DNA of 64,000 nt from Plasmodium coatneyi (lineage: Eukaryota > Apicomplexa > Aconoidasida > Haemosporida > Plasmodiidae): contig NC_033559.1 of NCBI RefSeq assembly GCF_001680005.1, positions 1,488,001 to 1,552,000 on the forward strand. Reading direction: 5' to 3'. A program made the translations under genes and the position numbers. The notes beneath the pieces were generated by a model that had not been told where the DNA came from, searched no databases, and was given only the letters and a program-made list of their open reading frames with translations. Below are positions 1 through 9,958 of this stretch, piece by piece (position 1 is the first letter of the stretch; the number at the start of each line of letters is the position of its first letter).

Positions 1-804
1 GTTGCTTTTTTCCCTATAAAATTTTTTGCAATAGTTATCATTGGCAGTTTGTGGGCAAGTTGAACTTAATGTTTTATATATTTCTCGGGCGATTTGCAAG
101 GGCTTCTCGTATTCTGAACTGCTGCAATATGTATTAAGCTCATCACTGTTACGCATTTTATTAGAATCGTAGTAGTATTCGAATAGTGTTTTAGCCTGTG
201 GGAACCTGTCTTTGATAATATCTTCGTACAAATTTTTGCACGCACATTCAGGATCGAATTCCTTCAGGTTATCATAAATTTTTTTCATAAGCGGTGAGAA
301 GTTGCTTCTTGTCTGAAATTTATTACCTAACCAATAAAAAAAGAAATAAGGAAGATCATCATCCCCCAAAGATTCCAACCACACACCCCTTTTTCCGCTA
401 CATGCTAGACAGTAGTTATTTGCAATTTTATTGGCCAAGGTCACATCACGACTCCCTGTGTACGATTGTAATGATTGTTGCACCTTCTGTTTTAATTTTC
501 CAAGGTTCTGCGGGTCCCCCCCAAGTACGCAACCTCTTCTTCCTTCTCCTCCGTTGTTTAATGCATCGTATATTTTTTGTGATGGTTTTTTAAATGGAGC
601 GGCCTGCTAAAAGTGTAATTGGTAGTATGAAATGGAGCATGTGTAAAAAATGGGTGTTTCTACATGTGTTCCTTCCATATTATTATTATTATTTACTTCA
701 CTATGCACAAATTATTATATATACATCATATATATAAGTGTACATGTTGTAAGAAGGAAGGGGTAAATGATACTTTAGTGTTTGTGCCTTACCCCTCCAG
801 TCAT
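1..804 (-). CDS. KIR: KIR protein, 5' part (cut by window edge)
   Basis: KIR (pir-family) variant antigen, expected on the infected red cell. The gene runs off the left edge. Proposed exon 1 is 793..804 (MTGG, donor GTAAGG). Exon 2 is 1..606 and continues outside; its acceptor is TTTTAG before CAGGCC, and the frame is open for about 200 codons with no stop. It encodes the KIR core: QAAPFKKPSQKIYDAL near the start, CLACSGK, PYFFFYWLGNKF, then FPQAKTLFEYYYD and a series of cysteines. It is a close paralogue of the KIR at 56282..58349, including the spacer upstream. The membrane and tail exons lie outside the window. The family call is firm; the four-codon exon 1 rests only on splice consensus and phase. 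Confidence 0.85.
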
Positions 805-3800
805 TGTATGTATATATTCTTGTACATAACAAATTTCTATGGAAGTTGCCTTCCTTCCTTTTTTATTCATGAAGTGAATATAAATAAATATATTAACACT
901 TTTTCACTTATATATTCCAAGTTGGGGAGTCCCTCAATGGGAGGTATATATATATATCAAAATTTTATTACACTTCTTCTCCTTTCATAAAAATATGTAA
1001 TCCTTTTAACTTTCTTTCAAAGGAATACGATATAATATACACTACATATATACACATACGTACATCAAAATCATTACATATGTGCACGTATATATAATTT
1101 AAGGCATAAAAATATGAACGGGCGTACGAATGAACGAACAAGCAAAGAATAAGAAAATAATGGATCGAAGGAATCAAACTCCTCCTTGTTCAATCTGTGT
1201 ATTTATGTATTATATTTTTGTGCACATTCTTTGTACATTGTGCATGCTTGCTCGTTTGGATCATTCCATTATTATGTACACTTCTCTCCTATTATGTGTA
1301 TATAAGCACACCTCTTTTCTATTTGATGAAAAATTTAACCCATGTATTACATACTTTTATGCTTTATTGTTATGTTGAAAGGGGAGTTAATTGAAAATTG
1401 TTAATACATGCATGTATTGCATAATTCAAACAAAAAAAAAGGATCACACTCTTCCCATACCCTTTCTTCCTTTTCGGAATATTCACATTCGTCTATATGC
1501 TCAGGGAAGAGTGCACATTTACAGAATAAATAAGAGGAGTGCAATACAAATGTATATACTCATTTTGTTCAAAAGAGAGATTGAAAATTCGGTTTGTGTT
1601 TGTGTGCATGTGTACATTCCTCATTTATTACTTTTCCTTTCTTCTTTTCTCTTTCCTTATATTATTATTAATTGTGTGAGTTTGTTCATTGTTATATTAC
1701 TTTTTATTACTGTTATTTGTTCCTTCCTTTTAAGTTATTATTTTTCACCTTAAAAAAGGGAAGAATTTAGAATTATATTCTTTGGATTAGAAAAAATATT
1801 TTACACTTAAAATTTCTATGGGAGCTTTCTTATACAGTGCATATACCTATTTTATATTAAGCACTCAACTTTTTTTTTCACCGTACTTAAGTGCTTATGA
1901 ATATTTCCTATTGCATACACACTTATAAGGAAGAAATGTATAAAGTGAATTTCACTTATTCAGTTCTGCTTGGTATGAACAGAAATGTGTATATGTGTCC
2001 CTATAAATTAGTACCATTCTTTTTCTTACTTCATTCTTGCCTGTTTCATATTTTTTCAGTATTAATGACTCCCCCTTCCTCCTTAGACCCTCCTTCCACC
2101 CCTAACAACCACCCTAACAACCTTCCTTCGCTTAGGAAGTAACTTTCTTCCACCCTTAAGGTTCCTTTCATTCCTTCCTTAGACCCTTCCTTTCCTTCCA
2201 CCTACCACCCCTAGCAACCTTTATTCCTTTAGGAAGTACCTTCCTTCACACCCCTAACACCCCTTCCTTCCACCATACCACCTAACAACCTTCCTTTCCT
2301 TCCACCGCTAACACAACTTTCCTTCCTTAGACCATTACTTTCCAGACCCCATAATATAATACACATCTCTGTATGGACGAGGGGAAGGTTGTTAGGGGTG
2401 TTGGCTAGAATATTTGCGGGAAGGAACATTGTTATGCTGGAAATATATAGTTCATGGTACACCTGTATACGAATATAGTGAACTTGTTATTCGAAGTATG
2501 AAGGAATAATAGCAAATATGAAGGATAGTTTATATGTTCAAATGTCATAGTTGTGAACGCATATGGGGAAAGAGTATTGTTACATGTATACGGTCATATT
2601 TTACACATTCTCATTTGTTCCATAACATTATATACTTTATTAAAGAGCGCCAGTAGAATACTGTTGCATTACTACCTTAATGTGCATGTTACACGTATAT
2701 TAATTGTACGAACAGACAGAAGTATTCAGCTCCCTTGGCCTTATTTTTAGTGTCCCCCCCCATGAATTTAGTATCATATTATCCGTGTAGACTGTGGATA
2801 AATCCTCCCTTACGACGGTGTATATATTTCTTCAAGAATTATAAACGACATGGAAAGTAGGCATATAAGAATAAATAAGGATAAAATTCCTCTGGGCTGA
2901 TGTATATGGAACACGCGCGTACTCATTTTTTACCTGAAGAAAATAATGTTCAAGAAGAGCGGGAAAACGTATGGGGCTCATGTGTAGGTGTAAAATGAAT
3001 ATAGGAATATGCTTATGGAAGTGGAAATAGCGGAGAAGACTACAGAAATATATGTAACGTAACAAAAATAAATAACCAACTCAAAACTTTTTTTAGAAAA
3101 GAAGAAGGGGGAGGGGGGAGGAATATGAAAATTTATCATTGTTAAATTATTATAAACAAAAAAGAAAAAGGAAAGGATGGTGGAGTGTATATTATAAAAG
3201 AACACTATTATGGGAAGGATGTGCACACATATTTCATTTTATATGTAGTGAATACAATTTTCATTGTACTATATTCCCGTATTATATTCCTCCTTTCATT
3301 TCATTCATTTTTATAAATGTACACGCTCTACTTTTGCTACATATAGAAATGAATAACTATGCACAACGTTTGTGCGCACATTATGCAAAAAAAAGGGAAA
3401 AGGTACTCAACATATATGAAGAGTGCAATATTTCTACTAACAAAATTTTAACAACTTCTAATAACCCTCCCTCTTCTTAAAAATAACTATTGAACATAAA
3501 TTAAAAGTGTGAGCAGAAATTTCTATAAGGAAATGTTGTACATCTTTATATGAACAATACATAGGAGAAATGCATAATAATGTAATGCACTATTCTAAAT
3601 AATTGCACAAAACCTTGCAAAGGTACAATAAATACATAAGCGATACTCGACGAATTTGACCCATCTACTCCTATTCTGTTATTATAATACATTTATTCCT
3701 ACTTTGGGGTTTTAATTATATATACATATAATGATGTTAATGTATGCACACATAATGTGTTATCTATACTTAAAAATTATCAATATGTATTAATAAAAAA

Positions 3801-3937
3801 AAAAAGGAAAAAAAATTGGAGTAACGCAGTTATGGAGGGAGCAACGTTCTCATATATTTTTGTTCTGTATAAACACACATAAACCACTGTAGAATAAATT
3901 TATGATATATATGCAGAAAAATATACACATATGATCA
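805..3937. other. Spacer between divergent KIR genes; pyrimidine minisatellite
   Basis: No gene is supported here. The part 805..about 2050 is homologous to 58350..about 59600, the upstream region of the paralogous KIR. The homology ends where C/T-rich repeats begin (about 2070..2345, units like CCTTCCTTAGACCC and CCACCCCTAACAACC). The part 2400..3937 is AT-rich. It includes a purine tract near 3100 and motifs around TGTGCACATAT that recur upstream of other KIR genes. Short open frames here are low-complexity and show no family signature. Confidence 0.6.
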
Positions 3938-5914
3938 ATGACAGGAACAATAATGAAAAGGATGAGAAGGGGAAGAATATTACAGGTTAAGACCCTCTCC
4001 CCCTCGCCTCTTCCTTTTTTTTTTTTTCTTCTTAACATAGTTAGGTGCACATTATTTATATGGTCCATTATCAATAATGTAATAGAAATGTATGGGAGTA
4101 CATGTAATCTGCCAATTATATTTATAGGAGTACGATGTTAATATATTACCTTCAAAAAAAAATTACAATAGGTTGAACGGATATATTGAGAAGTGTACAA
4201 ATAGGAATTGCGCAGAAGGATTAAGGACTGAACTATCAGAAACTAATGTAGATGGAGCAACTATTAGTAATATTATAGGCACACTATGTCATATTAAGGA
4301 GTTAGGGGATAGGAGCGACTATAGCGGTCAGGATTATAGTTCCTTTTATTATTGGTTCGGTGATAAAATATTAACGTCTAATGGAGGTACAAACTTCATA
4401 AGTACTATGAATAAATGTAAAGAGAAAATTAAGGATGTGGACACAGAATGGAATACATACTTCTTACAAACCTATGGTAGTAGTAAGGAAGAGTTCCAGA
4501 AATACAAGAAAATAATGGATTACGGAAAGGACAAGGATGATATGGAGAAACAATTAGGAGAAAAAGGAAAACCTTGTCCCGAAGCATATCGAGAATACCT
4601 ACAGGGAATACCGGACGCTTACAAAACTGTGCGCTCGAAATGTATGGGGGAAAAGGAGTGGAGCGAATGGTGTACTGATTTTAAAATGTTCTTTTCAGAT
4701 TATAAGGATAAAGAAGAATTAGAGTTAAGTTGTATACTGACAGGTAAGACGGCGATGCCTGCACACGAAAGTAACTTCACATCCTAGGCAACACGGCACA
4801 AGAGGCCGCAGTACGACCTCCTGGAGCAGGAGCTACTTCCCCAGGAGTAGGTGTTGCACCAGGAAGTAGGGGTTGCTCCTGGAGTTGGTGTTGCACGTAC
4901 AACATTTTTAGAGTCCCATGATAACTGATTATGTGGAATTTATTTTCTCCTCCTTTACTTCTCAGTGAATAATGAACAACCACAACAAGAAACTCCACCT
5001 GCAGAAGGAACATCCGGAGCCACCACCGGTGTAGTAGGTAAGTATATATTCAACCAGGGAAGAAAGAGAACAACATTCTTTTTTCAGGAAAGGAAGGGAA
5101 CAACAACTGTCCCTGAAGAAGGGGAAGGAAATCATCCTTAGGAAGGAGGGGGGGAACATTACTTTCCCTGAAAGAAGGAGCATTACCTTCCTAAGGAGGA
5201 AAGGAAGGGAAGAGAAGGAAGAAAGAGAAAAAAGGAGGAAGAAAAGGGGAATACGCTAATATTATTCCTCTTCTTTACTTATTTTTTAGCTGCAACTGTA
5301 GAAGGAAAAGGTGGTAGTGACGGTGGTGGTAGTCACAGGAAGGAGCCTGGTAACGAAGTTGTAGGTGGTAGTGGTGTCGTTCCTGGTGTATCAGGTGGAC
5401 TTGCAGCAGTAGCATTACCAGCACTTGCTCTTTTTTTATATAAAGTAATAATTATACTTTTAGTAATAGCGTAAATAATAGTACTTCTCCTCATATTTAA
5501 TTTCTCATTTAAAATACAAATGTAGAATAAGCTGTTTTATATATATGACACACCCTTCCCTTCTTTCTTTCCTTATTCGTTGTTTCCTTCCTTTCTTTTC
5601 TTTTTTCTTTCTTTCTTTTTTTCTTTCTTCTTTCCTTTTATTCCTTCTTTCCTTCCTTCTTCTTTCTTCAGTACACTTCTGTAATGGATTCGGTAAAGAA
5701 TTTCCTTGGAAACAGTAGCACTAGGAACAGAAAAAAAAGAACGGCAATTGAAAGCGACTTTGATACACTAAGAGAAGACACCTCCACACTGTACTCAGCG
5801 GACACTTCTATACATTATTCAACAACAGAAGCATCTACCATATATGATGAATCTCCTAGAAGAAGAAACACGCGGGGAAAGAGAAATATTAGTTACCATA
5901 ATTTAAATCATTGA
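3938..5914 (+). CDS. KIR: KIR protein with CD99-like segment, five exons
   Basis: KIR variant antigen. Exons: 3938..3985 (MTGTIMKRMRRGRILQ, donor CAG|GTTAAG; in-frame ATGs at 3953 and 3962 are alternative starts), 4128..4743, 4966..5037, 5290..5444 and 5672..5914. Phases are 0, 1, 1, 0, and the total is 378 codons including the stop. Exon 2 has the core (LPSKKNYNRLNGYIEKC, SSFYYWFGDKI, cysteine pairs). Exon 4 opens with a stretch like host CD99 (EGKGGSDGGGSHRKE, 5301..5345) and ends with the membrane segment LAAVALPALALFLYK. Exon 5 is the tail, with a basic RNRKKRT patch and YSADTSIHYSTTEAS. A possible extra exon at 4788..4865, in phase, encodes elastin-like PGVGVAPG. It would leave a 44-base intron, so it may be a relic. 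The 3' flank resembles that of SICAvar genes. Confidence 0.88.
4788..4900 (+). other. Cryptic or decayed elastin-like exon in KIR intron
   Basis: After the acceptor ATCCTAG (ending at 4787) the frame continues in phase with exon 2: GNTAQEAAVRPPGAG, then ATSPGVGVAPG. A donor-like A|GTAGGG follows at 4866, giving a 78-base exon 4788..4865 that also matches the phase of the next exon. The DNA beyond (to about 4900) spells another GVAPGVGV unit in a shifted frame, so part of the array has lost its frame. VGVAPG is the well-known elastin hexapeptide. The 44-base intron this implies is unusually short, so alternative splicing, a relic exon and chance are all possible. Confidence 0.4.
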
Positions 5915-7879
5915 ATATAGTGTTCCCCCTTCGGAAGGAAAATAAGTGGACGTAAGGTCCATACAAATGTAAGAAGCAAAAATGATCATTTTTTCCCCTT
6001 ATTTATTTTTACTCTAATCTTGTTCCCTTTTTTTTTGTTGTATTATACTAAAGTGTTTACACGTTCATGTGTAATTAATATAAGCCGGGAAAAAAAAAAA
6101 AATTTTCTTCCGCACTTTATTTTGATTTGTTTGGGATAAATTTTTTTTTTTATTGAAGATCTAAAATATGTTCATTAAATTTTTTTCTTCATAATTTTTT
6201 TAATCATAATAATTTCTTTTTTTCCTTCTTCTTTCTTAATTACAATTAATGGACATAATTGAAAAAAGTGCTCTTCCATATTGTGCGCGAAGGTTCCGCA
6301 AATGTTTCACCCATTCTGCAAAAAAAAAAAGGAAAGAAAATAAAAGAAGAAATTATCCAAAAAAAGAATGCCCTAATATAAATTTGTCGCAGAAAAAAAA
6401 TTGCAAAAAAAAAATTGTTTAAAAAGAAAAAATGTGCCCTAAAATATATTTGTCACACAGAAAAAATTGCACCAAAAAAAAAAGGAAGTCGTCCAAAAAA
6501 AAAAAAATTCCCTAATATATAAATTTTGTCACAGAGAAAAAATTGCAAGAAAAAAAAAAAAAAAAAGTTGTCAAATAAAGAAAAATGCCCTAATATAAAT
6601 TTTCTCACACAGAAAAAATTGTCAAAAAGGGAGGGGCTACTTTTTTTTTCCGTTTATTTCATAAAATGAAAATACGTAAAATACTGCGCAAAGTGTAACA
6701 TCCATTTTTGTGTTCATACCCCTTTTTTCTATTCCGCATTTTAAGTTCGCTCTTTTTTTGTACAATAAATGAGCTTAAACACAAAGCGCGCAGACATAAA
6801 TTTTATTAATAATATATGGTCAGTATGTGTAAACACGCGCAACGCACTGATGATTTGTTTCTTCTCCGTGTGCGCGATACACTGTTCATTTTGTGCGCAA
6901 CTTTTGGACGATCTCATTTTCAATGAAAAGATCTTAGTAAAAAGAATTTCGAGTTGTGCTGAGCACACAAACGAAGGCGCCTTTCACTACTGTTTAATAT
7001 TTTTCCATTTTCGAAGCTCACAAAATTTTATTATACCGTGGAAATATGGAAATTGAGTAACTCTGTGTGCGTGAGGCAGGCAATGTTTTTATTGATAAAA
7101 TGATGTTGTCCTATATTATTCGGACACATTTTATATAGGATAAAGTTTAGCATCATAATTGTACACAAAAACAATGTTTATTCATTGGTGGGTAGGAATG
7201 GCAATATATGCTCATATATTTTGGTGTTCATAATCTATTGATGGGTGTTCATTCAGGAAATGAATGGGGGGGAAAGTGAAAAAGCACACATAATATAATG
7301 CATATGCAATCCCAACAGGGGTGCTATTTATAGTACATACTTATAACACATAAGGAGAAGGAAAGAGCAGAGGAAGGAAAATATTATTAATACTGACGAA
7401 TTATAAGCAATGGAATGGTGTAGTATAAGTTACTTTTATGTGGGAGTATATATTTCCCCTTTAATATACATACTTAAAACAATTCTTTATATTATGCTAT
7501 TCCATATTTTTTTTAATAAATTTGGTATTCTTCCTTTTTCTGCATATTGATAAGTGTGAACTTTTATTAAGAAAAGTGGGGGGTAGGGAATATTGTTCTC
7601 CATATTTTTCCATTATAATAGATTTGTGCCTGCTTTTATCTTAAATATGTGTATAAAATAATTTCGATGCATATATGTGTATATAATGTGCTATCGTCCT
7701 TCGGCCGTGGAAGAGCAGTATATGTTATTAAGAATGGGAAAATTTTGAACATTCATGTTCATTCATGAACATGGAACAAATAGGAACTGTACAAATATAT
7801 TTCTATAGGAATGAATATGTGCTCAATTCCCAATATAAATTCCATTATATATACATAGAAATGTGTACACATATAAAAA
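5915..7879. other. AT-rich spacer with SICAvar-like 3' flank and tandem repeat
   Basis: No gene is supported. About 6053..6200 carries, in the sense of the upstream KIR, a 3' flank otherwise seen after SICAvar genes: GTGTAATTAATATAAGCCGG, and further on TATTGAAGATC in a T-rich context. About 6310..6625 is a degenerate tandem repeat of roughly 60-75 bases, with core CCCTAATATAAATTTGTC followed by CAGAAAAAATTGC and A-runs. The remainder (6630..7879) is AT-rich upstream DNA of the next KIR, with TGTGCACATAT-like motifs. The open frame at 6769..7056 has no recognisable features. Confidence 0.55.
6310..6625. repeat. A-rich tandem repeat, about four degenerate copies
   Basis: Successive copies share the order CCCTAATATAAATTT, GTCACA(C)AGAAAAAATTGC, a long A-run, then (G)TCCAAAAA or similar. 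Copies start near 6370, 6440, 6510 and 6590. The spacing varies through A-run length. The repeat is non-coding and lies between two KIR genes. Confidence 0.6.
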
Positions 7880-9280
7880 ATGGTGGACCTTGGCCGACAA
7901 CTATTGCAAGTTAGTTACTTTGTTGTTCTTCTTCTTTTCCTTCCGAATAGGAACAATTATATATATACATACATATATATATATAATATTCATTGTGTTG
8001 AACACACACCATAAAAATTATTTAGAAAAGTAAAAAAAATATATATACATGGGAGTACATACACATACACCTGTCCAAATACACTTGTAGGTGGAAGATT
8101 TGAAGAAATTACCTTCCTATAAAGACTTCTATAGCAAGTTTAATGCAGGATGTGAGGGCTGTGAGGCAGAATCTTGGAACGCAAGCTTGGAACAGAGTTT
8201 AGGGGAACATACCAGTATGAGCACGCACACGGATAAAGCTAAGAGCGCATGGTGCTATGTGGACAAAATGTATAAAAGCCCGGAGGGAACCCGTAATGAT
8301 TATTGTCATTTCCTATATTATTGGATAGGAAATATTTTGTTCGGGAATGTAGATGATGATAACTTGGTCCCCGTCCCCCTAAATTCAATCTGTAAAAATA
8401 TAAAAAGTACGTATCGGACTAAGAAGTGTGAAATTACTTGCAGTGAAACTATTAACAAGGAACCCTTCACTCAGAGAAAACTTATATTCCATTACTTCCA
8501 TGATCATAATGAAATACAATCACTTATACAAGAAAGTGGTAACGATTGTTCTACTAAATATGGTAAATATCTGACAGAACTTGGTTCAGCTTATAGCAAA
8601 GTATACGGGGAATGCCAGAGTAAACCTGCTGATCCCTACTGTTCCCAATTTAACAAACAGTGCGCACAGTACGGTACCAATGGACAACTAAATTTAAAGT
8701 GCCCTGAAGTGCCTGGGGAAAGGTCCTCAAGACAGCACCATGACGAGTTCGAATTGGAAAGTGTTTCCACAGCCACTTCAACGGGAACTGTTCCCGCCGC
8801 TACTACTTCGTCTATATTATCTATAGCAGGAATTGGCACTGTTGCTTTCTTTTTATATAAGGTATACAACTAAAATTATGGACAAGTACCACTTTATAGA
8901 CCAAATATATAAAGAGGAAATACTATCATATATATACACATACATATACGTATATATGTACATATATACATATATATATAATACATGTTCTCATCAATCC
9001 TTTTCCCTTTTTTATTTTTTAGCATAATCTTCTACCTTCATGGATACATAGCTCTTTCGGAAAGAATAGGAAAAAAAGAAGGGGAAAATCCGTCGACCAT
9101 CATTTTGATACCCTAACAGAAACATTAACTGCAGACTCCACATTCGATGCAACGGACACGTCAACAGAATATTCTGCTCCATATACTACTACAACAGCAG
9201 CATCATCATCTAGCAGCAGAACAGGAGCTAATACAACAGAAGGTCATCTCCGAAGGAATATCCATTATCATCCTACATAA
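7880..9280 (+). CDS. KIR: KIR protein, three exons
   Basis: KIR variant antigen. Exon 1 is 7880..7909 (MVDLGRQLLQ, donor CAA|GTTAGT). Exon 2 is 8091..8861, after ACTTGTAG; it opens VEDLKKLPSYKDFYSKFNAG, so the GTG at 8091 is not a start. Exon 3 is 9023..9280, after TTTTTTAG. All phases are 0, giving 353 codons with the stop. The core has WCYVDKMY, HFLYYWIGNILFGN, and paired cysteines to about residue 220. The membrane segment ILSIAGIGTVAFFLYK ends exon 2. The tail begins HNLLPSWIHSSFGKNRKKRR and is rich in Thr and Ser (STEYSAPYTTTTAA), with a clear stop at 9278. It converges on SICAvar A. There is no signal peptide and no PEXEL motif, as usual in this family. Confidence 0.92.
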
Positions 9281-9958
9281 TAATGTGCCAGCCAACTTCC
9301 CTTTACAAAGCAATAAGTACAATCCATTATTGCTTCGCCCCTCCCTTTTTTATTGTGTACTGTTCCCCATTCTTTTTTTTTTTTAAGCATTTTAGAAGGT
9401 TAGACGGGTATATTTCTTTTTTTGTCGTGCCAGTGTTTGTCCTTATATAATATTGATTCTTTCGTATTCACATACATGTGTGACATGGTAAAAAATGTGT
9501 GTAATTGTACACACAGTTCTTTTTTTTTTTTTTTTTTTTTTGTAAGAACACACTCCTTTTTTTGTAAGAACACTCCTTTTTTTGTTTTTTGTGGAGGAGG
9601 AGAAAAGAAGCGGTCACATGTGTGACATGCTTCAAAATTTGTGTAATTGTACACACAGTTCCTACTTTTTTTTTTTTTTGCGCACCTTCGCGAGAACCTC
9701 CGCCCACAATTTGAAACACACTTTTCAAATGATCATAATTAGAACTTTAAGAAAAGGAAAAAAACAAATTATAAAGTTAAAAAACTAAAACAAAAAAATT
9801 TAACATATCGGATCTTCAATAAAAAAATTTATCGACACACGCGAAAAATGGAAAAAAAAAAAATTTCCCGGCTCATATTAATTACACATTGAACATGTAA
9901 ACAATTTAATACACAAAACAAAAAAAAAAAAAGAAAAAAGCAAAATATATACTACACC
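9281..9958. other. Convergent spacer, SICAvar 3' flank and short direct repeat
   Basis: This is the 3' flank of both the KIR (+) and SICAvar A (-). A stretch containing GTGTAATTGTACACACAGTT and a following T-run occurs twice (about 9479..9540 and 9621..9680). The part 9710..9905 is, read on the minus strand, the conserved SICAvar 3' flank: element near 9868..9900 with TTTCCCGGCTCATATTAATT on the plus strand, and ATCTTCAATAAAAAAATTT near 9810. No gene is seen. Confidence 0.6.

Noticed and set aside
6769..7056. 95-codon open frame overlapping a minus-strand one
   Set aside because: No ATG context, splice partner or family signature; the reverse strand is equally open; it lies in an intergenic spacer.
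8091..8093. GTG as translation start of the KIR at 7880
   Set aside because: It directly follows an intron acceptor AG; alternative starts of bacterial kind are not used in Plasmodium, and an ATG exon lies upstream.
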